A stretch of DNA of 64,000 nt from Polyangium spumosum (GTDB lineage: Bacteria; Myxococcota_A; Polyangia; Polyangiales; Polyangiaceae), in assembly GCF_009649845.1 (NCBI RefSeq), contig NZ_WJIE01000002.1, forward strand, positions 968,483 through 1,032,482, given 5' to 3'. Position numbers and translations under genes: made by a program. The number at the start of each line of letters is the position of its first letter. Position 1 is the first letter of the stretch. A model generated the notes under the pieces. The model had not been told where the DNA came from. It saw only the letters and a list, made by a program, of their open reading frames with translations, and ran no database searches. Below are positions 9,535 to 18,687 of the stretch, piece after piece.

Positions 9535-10979
9535 ACAGCGTGTGCAAAAGCGTCCTTCTGGCCCTCGTGATGACGGCGCCCCTCGGGTGCGCCTACACGG
9601 AGCCCAAAGTGCCGGAGGTGGAGCTGCCCGCGTCGTTCGACACGAAGAGCGCGGGCTCGTCCGCCGCCGCCATGAAATGGCAGGACTACTTCGCCGACGA
9701 GAACCTCAACGCGCTGATCGCGACCGCGCTCGAGAGCAACTACGACCTTCGTATTGCATTGCAGCGCATCGAGATTGCGCGCGCGGGCATCCGGCAGTCG
9801 ACGGGCGCCATGTTGCCGCAGGTCTCCCTCGGCGTCAGCGCGGGGATCCGCAAGTTCGGCCTGTACACGATGGATGGCGCCGGAAACGCGGAGACGGACA
9901 TCACCCCCGGTCGGCGTGTCCCCGTGCATTACGGCGACTTCTTCCTCGGCCTCCAGTCGAGCTGGGAGATCGACGTCTGGGGGAGGCTGCGGAGCATACG
10001 CGGCGCGGCGCGGGCCCAGTACCTCGCGACCCTCGAGGGCACGAACCTCGTCATCACGATCCTGGTGTCGGACGTCGCCATTGCATACTTCGAGCTGCTC
10101 GCGCTCGATCACCGGCAGGAGATCCTGGCGCAGACCGTGGCGCGCCAGGCGCGCTCGCTCGAGGTCATGCGCCTCCAGAAAGAGGCGGGCCGCGCGAACG
10201 AGCTCTCGATCCAGCAGCTCGAGGGCCAGCTCGCGAGCACCGAGGCGCTGGTGGCGGCGACGCGCCGGCAGCAAAAGGAGACGGAGAACCACATCAACCT
10301 GCTCCTCGGGCGCCTCCCCCGGCCGATCGTCCGCGCGAAGGACCTCCTGCTCCGCGACGCCGCGACCGGGCTCTCCCTGGGCATTCCCTCCGACCTGCTC
10401 CGGAACCGCCCCGACATTCGCGAGGCCGAGCTGCAGGTCCAGGCGAGCAAATTCGACGTCGAGGCCGCGCGCAAGGCGTTTTACCCGAGCCTCACGCTCT
10501 CCGCCGGGGTCGGCTTCCAGGCGATCGAGCCGAGGTATCTGTTCGTGACGCCCGAGTCGCTCATCTATTCGGCGCTGGGTGGGCTCACCGCGCCACTCTT
10601 GAACCGGAGCCGGCTCGAAGCGGAGCTCGACGTCTCGCGGGCGATACAGGTCCAGGCGATGTACAACTACCAGGGCGTCATCCTTCGGGCCTTCGTCGAG
10701 GTGCAAAACGCGCTTCTGGCGGTGGAGCGCACGGCGGAGGTCGTGGCGCAGAAGAAGCGGCAAAAGGCGGCCGTCTCCGGGACGGTGGACACGGCCGACG
10801 CCCTCTTCCGCGCTGGCAAGGCGACCTATCTCGACGTGCTCCTCGCGCAGCAAAACACGCTCTCGGCCGAGCTCGAGTTGATCGACGCGCTGCTCGAGCA
10901 GCGTATGGCCGGCATTTGGCTTTACCGGGCCCTCGGGGGTGGGTGGCAGCCGTTGATGAAGGTGAAAACCGAACCGTGA
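9531..10979 (+). CDS. Outer-membrane efflux lipoprotein, NodT/TolC family
   Basis: A 482-residue outer-membrane factor. The signal sequence ends in the lipobox APLGC, and the mature part starts with the YTEPKVPEVELP type of segment seen in NodT-family proteins. Two TolC-like repeats follow, each with long amphipathic helices such as YDLRIALQRIEIARAGIRQ and SVEVMRLQ-like regions, and the LRNRPDIREAE motif in the second half. It completes the tripartite pump with the two preceding genes and overlaps the pump gene by ATGA, so all three are one operon. Confidence 0.92.
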   Translation: MNSVCKSVLLALVMTAPLGCAYTEPKVPEVELPASFDTKSAGSSAAAMKWQDYFADENLNALIATALESNYDLRIALQRIEIARAGIRQSTGAMLPQVSLGVSAGIRKFGLYTMDGAGNAETDITPGRRVPVHYGDFFLGLQSSWEIDVWGRLRSIRGAARAQYLATLEGTNLVITILVSDVAIAYFELLALDHRQEILAQTVARQARSLEVMRLQKEAGRANELSIQQLEGQLASTEALVAATRRQQKETENHINLLLGRLPRPIVRAKDLLLRDAATGLSLGIPSDLLRNRPDIREAELQVQASKFDVEAARKAFYPSLTLSAGVGFQAIEPRYLFVTPESLIYSALGGLTAPLLNRSRLEAELDVSRAIQVQAMYNYQGVILRAFVEVQNALLAVERTAEVVAQKKRQKAAVSGTVDTADALFRAGKATYLDVLLAQQNTLSAELELIDALLEQRMAGIWLYRALGGGWQPLMKVKTEP

Positions 10980-11086
10980 AGCGATACCAGGTCGGCGTCC
11001 CGCGTCGGCTTCCGCTCCCGCTCCCGCGCCCGCACCCACTCCCGCCTCCGCAGCGAAAACGGGAGCAGGCCACGTACCTCGCGCCC

Positions 11087-11698
11087 TCAGCCCTTCGCCC
11101 GCCCCCCGCGCAGAAGCCTCGCGACCCCCCAGGACACCCACCGCACCCCGAAACAAGCCGCGAAGATCGCGGCAATGAATGTCGCCGCCACCGCCAATCC
11201 CCCGAGATAGTGCAGACGCCAATCGAGGGGCGGTATGGCCTTGGGCGCGTGGTCGCAGGGGCCGTCGATGGTGCAGGTCGGATCGAACGCGACCGCGGCT
11301 CCGTGGAACGCGAGCCCGAACAGACCGAGCGCCGTGGCCGCCAAAAACACCACGGCGAGCAGGAGCCCCAGCCATGCCGTCCAGCGGAAGAACGCGCTTT
11401 CCTCTCGGCGCGGGATCAGCAGGGCCAGCGCGACGGCTCCGGTCGAGCCTTGCATGCCCAGGACCGCGAGTTCGGCCATCGCCTTGTTCGAGGCATGCGC
11501 GGCCAACCCGTGCGGCGAGCCCTTCACGCCATTCCAGAGCCCGGCCACGCGCAGCAAGTAGTCCTTCTGGATCGCCCAGGCCGCGAGCCCGAATGCCGCG
11601 CCGAGGACCAGGAGCCCGAGGAGGAGCACCACCGGTCGCATACGGTCGACCACCGCGCCGACCCGCGCGACCCCGCCCACCGGTTGCTCTTCAGCCAT
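11087..11698 (-). CDS. Four-helix membrane protein of unknown function
   Basis: A 203-residue protein from the ATG at 11698. An in-frame TTG 39 bp upstream is less likely. Four hydrophobic segments are visible, near residues 20-45, 75-95, 110-140 and 165-190. A loop between the third and fourth contains two cysteines (DPTCTIDGPCDH). I recognise no family. The 107-bp gap to the efflux gene holds a low-complexity C-rich stretch (about 11017-11050) followed by a possible weak hairpin. The gene converges with the efflux operon and is followed at its 5' side by another minus-strand gene. Confidence 0.65.
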   Translation of the reverse strand: MAEEQPVGGVARVGAVVDRMRPVVLLLGLLVLGAAFGLAAWAIQKDYLLRVAGLWNGVKGSPHGLAAHASNKAMAELAVLGMQGSTGAVALALLIPRREESAFFRWTAWLGLLLAVVFLAATALGLFGLAFHGAAVAFDPTCTIDGPCDHAPKAIPPLDWRLHYLGGLAVAATFIAAIFAACFGVRWVSWGVARLLRGGRAKG

Positions 11699-11752
11699 GA
11701 CTCTGCCTAGCAGCCACGAAACACCGTCACGAGTCAACGCACCCGCACCCGC

Positions 11753-12676
11753 TCATGCCCCGGCGCCTGGGGATAACGTGACCGCCAAAAGACGCTCTCC
11801 CGCGGCCCAAACGACCTCGTCGCCCCGGAGCACGAGCCTCGTCCACAGCCTTGAACGATTGTACCACCGTGCCAGCTTGCGCTGCCCTCCATCCGGGCCC
11901 AGGCGAATGAGCTCCCAGACGTCCTCTCTGCCGATGACAACCAGGAGATCGTCGCCCACGGGGAGGGCGCACACGCTCTCGGCCCCGACCTCCACCGAGC
12001 GCCGCGCGCCCGTCACCGGGTCGAGCACGCTGATTCGTTGCCCGGAGATCCACGCAATCACTTTGCCGTCGGTGACCAACCCAGGAGCCTCGGCAGAGTC
12101 CCCTTCCTCCAGCACGGCGATGACCTCGGCGCGCCCCATGGCGGGATCCCAACGGTGGAGGTCCGGCCGGAAACTCTTCGCGCCTCTCCTTTCACGCTGA
12201 CTCCAGAACAGCGCCCCACTGCAGGCGATCAAATCCCCTACGCCGTGGTGCTCGTGAATGGGTTCCTCCCTTCCTTCCAGCCGTACCCGGACTGGATGCC
12301 CGTCCTTCCATCGAGGGGGCGACGGGCAGTCGAGCCATGCAGCGCGCGCGTCCAGCACCGCGGGCGACCTCGGTTCATCCTGCCCACGCGCCACGACCTC
12401 GGCATCTCCGCCCTCGATGGGCACCCGCCACACCTCTTCATGACTCAACGCAACGATCACGGCATGCGCACCGTCCGCCGCGAGCTGGGCGAACCGCACG
12501 TCCAGGGCTTGCAACGTCACCCCGTGCGTCTTCCCGGGGTCGAGGCGCCGTAGCCGTTCGCCGTCACAAGCTACGAGGTGCTCCCCGCAGGCGACGACCG
12601 AGCCGAACCCCGGATCGAACGCCGACTCTCCGATCCGACGTGCCTTGTTCACGAGCTCCCATGTTTGCTCGTCCAA
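11753..12676 (-). CDS. Hypothetical protein, probable beta-propeller-like repeats
   Basis: A protein of 307 residues if it starts at the TTG at 12676. This start is chosen because a perfect AGGAGG lies 6 nt upstream of it. In-frame ATGs further upstream (12715) lack such a site and add an unconvincing N-terminus. The sequence alternates short beta-rich blocks of roughly 45 residues, such as GSVVACGEHLVACDGERLRRLD and later GDDLLVVIGREDVWEL, which looks like a soluble propeller. No catalytic motif or signal peptide is seen. Its function is unknown. It is divergent from the next gene across 245 bp. Confidence 0.65.
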   Translation of the reverse strand: MDEQTWELVNKARRIGESAFDPGFGSVVACGEHLVACDGERLRRLDPGKTHGVTLQALDVRFAQLAADGAHAVIVALSHEEVWRVPIEGGDAEVVARGQDEPRSPAVLDARAAWLDCPSPPRWKDGHPVRVRLEGREEPIHEHHGVGDLIACSGALFWSQRERRGAKSFRPDLHRWDPAMGRAEVIAVLEEGDSAEAPGLVTDGKVIAWISGQRISVLDPVTGARRSVEVGAESVCALPVGDDLLVVIGREDVWELIRLGPDGGQRKLARWYNRSRLWTRLVLRGDEVVWAAGERLLAVTLSPGAGA

Positions 12677-12921
12677 CGTGCGCCTCCTGGCCGTGGCCAC
12701 TGTCGCCACCGACATTCTTCCCCGTTCCCGTTGTGAGCACAATCCGCGCGCCGCTGTCGTGCCGGTGACGGGCGTCGTGCCGGCTCCGAAAACGGTACAC
12801 AAACAGTTCGCGCTTGCCGTCTCCGCCCCGAGCGCCCCCACCTTCCGCCCCGCCCACCCCCACAACCCCCTTTACAACCCGCCCCCGCCTCCCGTACCGT
12901 CCCCGCCCAAGGAGAAATCCC

Positions 12922-13689
12922 ATGCCGGCGCACAGCTTCGCCCATGTCCCCGAGGAAGGTTTCCTCGCCTTCGCCCCGCTCCTCTCCGAGGGCCCCTGGG
13001 CGACCATCGATACGACGTCCTACGACGGTGCCGGGCAATCGGCGGCCAAATCCCTCTGCGACGCGCCCGCGCTGGTCATCTCGAAGCTGCGTATTGCCCG
13101 GGCCCTCGCCGAGCTCGGCGCCGCGCGTGGGGGCGCGGATGTCGCCAAGGAGGCCGATACCTCCTGGGATGGCACGCAAAAGCGGCTCGGCGCCCTCCTC
13201 CTCGCCGCGTCACATGATCCCAATGCCGAGAAACGCGCCGCCGCCGCGCGATTGCAGAAGGCTTTCTTGCGCGGAACGGGCACCGGTCAGACGAAGCTCC
13301 GGTATCAGCAGGAGGTCGATTTCGGTCGCACGCAGCTCGAGCTCACCAAGGAGCCGCAGCACACCGCCGATATCACCCTCCTCGACCTCGAAGGCGTCTT
13401 CGGCGAAATTCAGCAATCGACCGACGCGCTCGCCGACGCCATCGGGCACGGCGAGGGCACGGGGCGCAGGCCGAGCGAGCGGCGGCGCGCCGCGGTCGCC
13501 GCATGCGCGTCGACCTTCACCACCGTGGCAGACGCGCTCGCGTGGACGCAAAAATACGGCACCGCCGACGATCTCCCGCGGACCCAAGCCCTGCTCGAAT
13601 CCTTGTTCGCGCTCGCGAAGCGATACCCCGCGCCGTCGTCCGGCACGACCACGCAGCCCCCCACCGTCGAACCTCCCAAGGAAGGCTGA
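12922..13689 (+). CDS. Hypothetical helical protein, 255 residues
   Basis: The start at 12922 has a good GGAG ribosome-binding site 7 nt upstream. The protein is soluble and alanine-rich, with mainly helical composition, no signal peptide and no cysteine-rich or membrane segments. The last 20 residues are Pro/Thr-rich. I do not recognise a family. It stands alone between divergent and convergent neighbours. The 251 bp after it (13690-13940) show no further gene. Confidence 0.65.
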   Translation: MPAHSFAHVPEEGFLAFAPLLSEGPWATIDTTSYDGAGQSAAKSLCDAPALVISKLRIARALAELGAARGGADVAKEADTSWDGTQKRLGALLLAASHDPNAEKRAAAARLQKAFLRGTGTGQTKLRYQQEVDFGRTQLELTKEPQHTADITLLDLEGVFGEIQQSTDALADAIGHGEGTGRRPSERRRAAVAACASTFTTVADALAWTQKYGTADDLPRTQALLESLFALAKRYPAPSSGTTTQPPTVEPPKEG

Positions 13690-13940
13690 GCCGAGCGTCG
13701 CGCGCCCCCACACGCGAGCGCGCTCCGCTCGAAGGCCCCGCAAGGCAGAGCCGACCCCTTGTTCCCCTCCACAACGCTGGGCCCGCCCCTCGCGAGCGCC
13801 CGCGCCGCTGACGTGCCCGTCGCGACGCGTGACGAGGCACAGGGCACGCGTCGCGGCGCGCCTCCAGCGCTACACGTCACGTCGCGCCCAGAACAACGCC
13901 ACCACGTGACGCGGAGTGCCTCGAACAACGCCCCGCCCCG

Positions 13941-14849
13941 TCACGGCCCGACCAGGAGCACCCCCAGATAAACCGCATTGCCCAGCAGCACGAGCGTCGG
14001 CAACACCAGGTGCAGCACCGCCGGGCGCGTCGGGCGCAAGGTCTGGGTCGCGGGGTCGATCACGACGCCCTTCACCGCGTCGATCAAGAGCGCGTCGCCG
14101 GGGCGGCTCGGGTCGTAAAGCACGGGCTCCTCGTGCTCGTCGGTCACGGCGCGTGTCTCGTGGGTCTTGTACGTGAAGGGGTGCTTCTGCGCCCAGCTCG
14201 CCCAGCCCTGACGGTAGCTGCCGAGCGGCATCTCGGGCTCGATCGTCAGCTCGTATTCGAGCTTGTATTCGCGCTGCTTGTTCACCGTGGCGTTGGTCGG
14301 CGTCTTGCGCACGAGCCGCGCGTATCCCACGGCCCCCACGCGCAAGAGGCGCGTATTGCGGGCGCCCGAGAGCAGGCCGAAGAGGGCCGCCAGGAGCCCG
14401 CCCAGGGGGAATATCGTGGTGATCGCGGCCGCGGCGCTGAAGGGCCGGGCCCGCAGGCCCTGCACGCGCGCGCTCTCCGGGCGCTCCGTGACGTATTCGA
14501 CGGGGACCGAGGAGCCAGGCCCAATCGTCGGGCCCGTCGTGTACGACGCGCCGTCGAACGTCGCGCCGTCGACCTCGTACATGAAACGCACGCGATGGAT
14601 GCGGCGCTTGTTCTCGCTCGAGTACGTGGCCTCGACGGCCGTCACGTGGCCCGTCGTGACCGTGGTCGGCCCCAGGAACTCGAACGCCGTCACGGCCTCC
14701 GAGCTCCACGCGAACGCCCAGAAGAAGATCAGCCCGATGCCCAGGAAGAGCAAACCGAGCTGCGTGCTGACGCCGAAGAGCTGCGTGATCGTGACGCCGA
14801 GCGGGACAGAGCGCGGGGGCGGCGGGAGCGGGATGTGTCGGCGGGACAT
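13941..14849 (-). CDS. Membrane protein, DUF3592-like
   Basis: A 302-residue protein. A Pro/Arg-rich cytoplasmic start is followed by a long hydrophobic helix (about residues 28-50), an extracytoplasmic beta-rich domain with TTGHVTAVEATYSSENKRR and later YTTGPTIGPGSSVPVEY (the pattern of DUF3592 proteins), a second hydrophobic segment near 145-165, another beta-rich domain with YDPSRPGDALLID, and a C-terminal helix. DUF3592 proteins have no established function. A TGAGG ribosome-binding site precedes the ATG. The gene is 56 bp downstream of the peptide transporter, with a hairpin between them. Confidence 0.65.
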   Translation of the reverse strand: MSRRHIPLPPPPRSVPLGVTITQLFGVSTQLGLLFLGIGLIFFWAFAWSSEAVTAFEFLGPTTVTTGHVTAVEATYSSENKRRIHRVRFMYEVDGATFDGASYTTGPTIGPGSSVPVEYVTERPESARVQGLRARPFSAAAAITTIFPLGGLLAALFGLLSGARNTRLLRVGAVGYARLVRKTPTNATVNKQREYKLEYELTIEPEMPLGSYRQGWASWAQKHPFTYKTHETRAVTDEHEEPVLYDPSRPGDALLIDAVKGVVIDPATQTLRPTRPAVLHLVLPTLVLLGNAVYLGVLLVGP

Positions 14850-14864
14850 GGCCTCACCCCCCTA

Positions 14865-14891
14865 CCCCCTCTCCACTTCGTGGAGAGGGGG
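14865..14891 (-). terminator. Perfect 12-bp hairpin between transporter and membrane-protein genes
   Basis: Arms 14865-14876 and 14880-14891 are perfectly complementary around a 3-nt loop. The hairpin lies 14 bp past the transporter stop on the minus strand. No T tract follows on that strand, so it is not a classical intrinsic terminator. It may instead stabilise the upstream message, or be one copy of a dispersed palindrome. It ends close to the ribosome-binding site of the downstream gene. Confidence 0.45.
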
Positions 14892-14905
14892 AGAAAGAGC
14901 CTCGT

Positions 14906-16459
14906 TCAGTGGTTGCCCATCGCCTTGCGCAGCGGCTTGTTGAACGCCGCGATCGCCAGGCCCGCGGCGACGCCGAGGCCCATGAGCAGGAGGAAGAAGC
15001 TCGTCGGCGACCACTTCGTGTAGAGGATGCCGATGTAGCCGCTCAGGATGTTGCCGAAGAAGCTCGAGAGGAACCACATGCCCATCATCATGGACACGAA
15101 GCGCACCGGCGAGACCTTCGTCACGAGCGAGAGGCCAATCGGCGAGAGGTAGAGCTCGCCGATCGTCAGCAGCATCGTGCAGACGAGCGGCCAGAAGAGG
15201 CTGCCCTTGCCCACGCCGATCACGTTCGCGCCCGCCACCATCACGATGAACGAGAGGCCGAGGATGATGCAGCCAACGGCCATCTTCGTGACCGAGGACA
15301 TCTCCGTCCCACGCTCCGCCTGCTTCGCCCAGATGCGGTCGAGGAAGGGCGCGAAGAGGAAGATGAAGAACGGGTTGAACGACTGGAACCAGGTCGAGGG
15401 GACCTGGAAGCCGAAGATCACCGGCCAGACCGTCTTCTCGTCGGCCCACGTCTGCATCGTGTTGCCCTGCTGCTCGTAGACCGCCCAGAAGACGATGTTC
15501 AGCGCGCAGAGCAAGACGAGGGCGCCGATCCGTTGCCCCTCGTTGTCTTCCTTCACCACGGCCTGGGCCTCGCCCTTCTCCTCACGCTTCTTCAGCGTGT
15601 CCGGCGCGAGCGTGCTCGTACCAAAGAAGAACTGGATGAGCAGGCCGAGGCACATGCCGATGCCCGCCGCGAGGTAGCCGTACCGCCAGCCGTTGTTCTG
15701 GGCGAGCGTGCCGCAGACGAGGTTCGTCAGGAACGCGCCCAGGTTGATGCCCATGTAGAAGATCGTGAACGCGCCGTCGCGGCGCTTGTCGCCCGGGGGA
15801 TAGAGGTTGCCGACCTGGGTCGAGATGTTCGGCTTGAAGAAGCCGTTGCCGATGATGAGCAGCAGCAGGCCGACGAAGAAGAGGTTCTCGTTGGCGAAGA
15901 GCGTGAACTGCCCGAGCGCCATGAGCGTGCCGCCGAGGTAGACCGAGCGCTTCTGCCCGAGGTAACGGTCCGCCATGAAGCCGCCGAAGAGCGGCGTCAG
16001 GTACACGAGGCCCGTGTACCAGCCGTAGATCGTCGAGGCGACGGGCTGCATCGCGCACGTCTGCTCGGCGACGGAGCGCGCCACGTCCGCCGCCATCGGC
16101 GCGATGTTTTTCGTCGGATCCCCCTGGACGAGGGCCGTGACCTTGTCGTTCACGCACTGGCCGAGCGTCGCGGGATCGACCTGCGGCAAGAGGCCACGGA
16201 TGAAGCTCCAGCCAAGCACGTCTCCCGGGTTGCCCGTCGCGTCGTACGCCTGGCCCTGGTAACGCTGCCGGATGGTGACGAACAGGAAGTTCACCATGTA
16301 CAGCTTCAAGAGGCCGCGCATGCCGTAGTAGGAGAACCGCTCCCACATCTCCGTGGTGAAGAGCACGAAGAGGCCGGCCGGATGGCCGAGGATCTCCTTT
16401 TTCGACTTGGGCCCCTGAAACCCCGGCTCCGCGGGCTTCTCTACGACGTTGGTCGACAT
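14906..16459 (-). CDS. POT family proton-dependent oligopeptide transporter
   Basis: A 517-residue inner-membrane transporter of the PTR2/POT branch of the major facilitator superfamily. TM1 carries the proton-coupling ExxER-type motif in EMWERFSYYGMRG, and TM5 carries the PTR2 signature in FTIFYMGINLGAF. The number of hydrophobic helices fits the 14-helix bacterial type, and a charged cytoplasmic linker (KKREEKGEAQAVVKED) separates the two halves. It should import di- and tripeptides with protons, consistent with a proteolytic lifestyle. It is transcribed alone. The next minus-strand gene follows after a hairpin. Confidence 0.92.
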   Translation of the reverse strand: MSTNVVEKPAEPGFQGPKSKKEILGHPAGLFVLFTTEMWERFSYYGMRGLLKLYMVNFLFVTIRQRYQGQAYDATGNPGDVLGWSFIRGLLPQVDPATLGQCVNDKVTALVQGDPTKNIAPMAADVARSVAEQTCAMQPVASTIYGWYTGLVYLTPLFGGFMADRYLGQKRSVYLGGTLMALGQFTLFANENLFFVGLLLLIIGNGFFKPNISTQVGNLYPPGDKRRDGAFTIFYMGINLGAFLTNLVCGTLAQNNGWRYGYLAAGIGMCLGLLIQFFFGTSTLAPDTLKKREEKGEAQAVVKEDNEGQRIGALVLLCALNIVFWAVYEQQGNTMQTWADEKTVWPVIFGFQVPSTWFQSFNPFFIFLFAPFLDRIWAKQAERGTEMSSVTKMAVGCIILGLSFIVMVAGANVIGVGKGSLFWPLVCTMLLTIGELYLSPIGLSLVTKVSPVRFVSMMMGMWFLSSFFGNILSGYIGILYTKWSPTSFFLLLMGLGVAAGLAIAAFNKPLRKAMGNH

Positions 16460-16505
16460 CGGGGCGCGGTTTTACGCGGCCTGAAAGGCGACCGCAAGAG
16501 CCGCG

Positions 16506-16868
16506 TCACCGCGCGATGCTGCGATTCACGCCCGCGTCGAGCAGCCGTTCGTCGAGCAAGACCACGCGGCCAGGGACGTGCCTCCGGATCGCGTCGAAGG
16601 CGCGATGCACGCTCTCCTGCGTGCTGCACGAGGCGACGTCGAGGAAGAGGCGGCCCTCCTCGGGCCAGGTGTGCAGCGCGATGTGGCTCTCGCCGACGAC
16701 GGCACACGCGGTGACGCCCTGCGGCGAGAAGGGCACGACGAGCGTGCCGAGGCCCGTGAAGGGGCCCGCGGCGACAGCAGCGTCGAGCGCGGCGCGTAAC
16801 GCGTCCGGGCTGTCGAGGATGTCGCGGGGGCAGTCCTCCAGGATCACGAGCAGCACGAAGAGCTTCAT
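16506..16868 (-). CDS. speH: S-adenosylmethionine decarboxylase proenzyme
   Basis: A 120-residue protein from the ATG at 16868. The frame is open upstream, but that extension is a low-complexity Arg/Ser shadow. The core reads AVVGESHIALHTWPEEG, the prokaryotic class-1 AdoMet decarboxylase signature. The serine in ESH is the self-cleavage site that becomes the catalytic pyruvoyl group. The conserved cysteine follows in LDVASCS. The product decarboxylates AdoMet to supply aminopropyl groups for spermidine. The length is typical of the short bacterial form. No spermidine synthase is adjacent. Confidence 0.85.
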   Translation of the reverse strand: MKLFVLLVILEDCPRDILDSPDALRAALDAAVAAGPFTGLGTLVVPFSPQGVTACAVVGESHIALHTWPEEGRLFLDVASCSTQESVHRAFDAIRRHVPGRVVLLDERLLDAGVNRSIAR

Positions 16869-16977
16869 CAGCAGCCGGGCACATAACCCCACGCGAGGCG
16901 CCTGGCCAGCCACGAATGAAAACGAGGGGGCAGGCGCCCGGCCCGCCCCCTCACACGCGTGGTCACGCGTGCTGGCT

Positions 16978-17685
16978 TTACCGCTTGGCGATGATCGCCA
17001 CCGGGCGGGCGCGCTCGCCGCCCACGTCGAAGCGCCCCGCGACGCCCGCGAAGACGAAGGCGTTGAGGCGCGGCGCGTCGACGGTCTGCGTCGAGACGCG
17101 GCCCTCGGGGTTGCGCCAGAGGAACATGCTGAGGTCGCCGCCGATCGTCGGCGCGAGCGCGACACTCTCGCTCACGCGGATGTCGATGCCGACCTTGGCC
17201 TTGGCGAGCTGGAAGCCGTGGATGAACATGTCGTTCGCCTGGCCGGAGGGCATGTCCCACATCATGCGGTAACCGGCGCCGACCGAGACCCACGGGTCGA
17301 GGCGCCCGTAAGGGTTCGTGTGGAAGACGCCGTCGATGCCGGCCGTCGCGCCGCGGATCTCGGCGCCGCCGGTGAGGTTTTGCATGTTGTAACTGCCGCT
17401 GATGCCGACCGAGGAGTACGGATTGGCGCGGTAGTGGAGGCCGAGGCCCGCCCCGAGGCCGGCGGGGCCGAGGCGCGTCGGGTCGGTGCCCTCGGTCGCG
17501 GGCACGGCCGGGCCGAAGCCCTGGTTGTAACCCGTGTCGACCTGGATCTCGAAGGCCTTCTGCGGTGCGCCGATCCCCTCCGGCTCCATCTCGGCCTCGC
17601 GAACCACCGTTTGCGCCGAGGCCGTGCCGGCGCTCGCCGCGGCGAGCGCAAACGTCGCGACCGCGATTCCCATCGTTCGTGTCAT
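16978..17685 (-). CDS. Outer-membrane beta-barrel-like protein
   Basis: A 235-residue exported protein. The start at 17685 follows a purine-rich ribosome-binding site and opens a classic signal peptide (MTRTMGIAVATFALAAASAG, cleavage near ASAQT). The mature part has alternating short beta strands rich in Gly, Tyr and Phe, for example GLHYRANPYSSVGISGSYNM and AGVAGRFDVGGE, as in small outer-membrane barrels of the OmpA/OmpW kind. No OmpA peptidoglycan domain follows. Its specific role is unknown. It is divergent from the SDR gene across about 220 bp and 109 bp upstream of the AdoMet decarboxylase. Confidence 0.6.
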   Translation of the reverse strand: MTRTMGIAVATFALAAASAGTASAQTVVREAEMEPEGIGAPQKAFEIQVDTGYNQGFGPAVPATEGTDPTRLGPAGLGAGLGLHYRANPYSSVGISGSYNMQNLTGGAEIRGATAGIDGVFHTNPYGRLDPWVSVGAGYRMMWDMPSGQANDMFIHGFQLAKAKVGIDIRVSESVALAPTIGGDLSMFLWRNPEGRVSTQTVDAPRLNAFVFAGVAGRFDVGGERARPVAIIAKR

Positions 17686-17909
17686 GGATTCATTCCCCCT
17701 GGCTTTGGGCGCTGGAATCGAGCGCCGCCCGCGCGAGGGGTGGAGCAGCACACGTGCCAGGCGTTTGCGGGCAGCATGTTCCCGGCGAAACGAGCGAGGC
17801 CCGCCGCGCGTCACGGGCGAGCAGGCGCCGAGTGCACACGCGTCGAGGCCGCCCGGCAAAACGTCGCTTGGCAAGCCGCCGGCATTTCGCGAGGATGCCG
17901 CGCAACGAG

Positions 17910-18677
17910 ATGACGAGCTGGATCAATGTCGAGGGCAAGGTCGCCATCGTGACCGGAGGCAGCCGAGGGATCGGCGAGTCGATCGCAAAAGCGCTCGGGC
18001 AGAGCGGGGCGAAGGTGGTGATCGCGTCGAGGAAGAAGGAGGGGCTCGACGCGGCCGCCTTGCGGCTGCGCAAGGAGGGCGTGACCGCGGAGGGGTTCCC
18101 CTGCCACACGGGCAAGCCGGACGACGTGGCGAGGCTGTTCCAGCAGACGATCGCGGCGTTCGGGAAGGTGGACGTGCTCGTCAACAACGCGGCGACGAAC
18201 CCACATTTCGGGCCACTCGTGACGGCGGACGACGCGGCGTTCGACAAGACGATCGAGGTCAACCTGAAGGGGTATTTCTACACGTCGCGTGAGCTCGTCC
18301 GGCACCTCGTGGACCGGGGCGCGCCGGGCGCGATCGTGAACGTGACGAGCGTCGCGGGGATCACGGGGGCGCCGCTGCAAGGCGTCTACGGGATGACGAA
18401 GGCGGCGGTCGTGTCGATGACGCAGACGATGGCGGTCGAGCTCGGCGGGAGCGGGATCCGCGTGAACGCGATCGCGCCGGGGCTCGTGGACACGCGGTTC
18501 GCGTCGGCGATCGTGCAGAACAAGGACCTCGTGGACCGGGTCGTGGGGCGGACGCCGCTCGGCCGCTACGGGCAGCCGGACGAGATCGCCGGCGCGGCGC
18601 TGTACCTGGCCTCCGACGCGGCGTCGTTCCTGACGGGGCAGACGATCGTGGTGGATGGCGGCATGACCATCGCGTGA
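17910..18677 (+). CDS. Short-chain dehydrogenase/reductase (SDR)
   Basis: A 255-residue classical SDR from the ATG at 17910. An in-frame ATG at 17895 is a close alternative, and the longer open frame upstream is not coding-like. The Rossmann motif TGGSRGIG is near residue 15, the structural NNAAT near 90, the catalytic serine in VTSVAG near 143, and the YGMTK catalytic Tyr-Lys pair near 157-161. It ends in a typical GQTIVVDGGMTIA tail. It oxidises or reduces a hydroxyl/keto substrate with NAD(P). It lies 10 bp upstream of a hotdog thioesterase on the same strand, so an acyl-CoA or acyl-thioester substrate is plausible but unproven. Confidence 0.88.
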   Translation: MTSWINVEGKVAIVTGGSRGIGESIAKALGQSGAKVVIASRKKEGLDAAALRLRKEGVTAEGFPCHTGKPDDVARLFQQTIAAFGKVDVLVNNAATNPHFGPLVTADDAAFDKTIEVNLKGYFYTSRELVRHLVDRGAPGAIVNVTSVAGITGAPLQGVYGMTKAAVVSMTQTMAVELGGSGIRVNAIAPGLVDTRFASAIVQNKDLVDRVVGRTPLGRYGQPDEIAGAALYLASDAASFLTGQTIVVDGGMTIA

Positions 18678-18687
18678 GGAGGAGACG

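Noticed and set aside
14865..14891. Classical Rho-independent terminator after the peptide transporter
   Set aside because: The stem is perfect, but no T tract follows on the transcribed strand, so it is listed only as a hairpin with low confidence.
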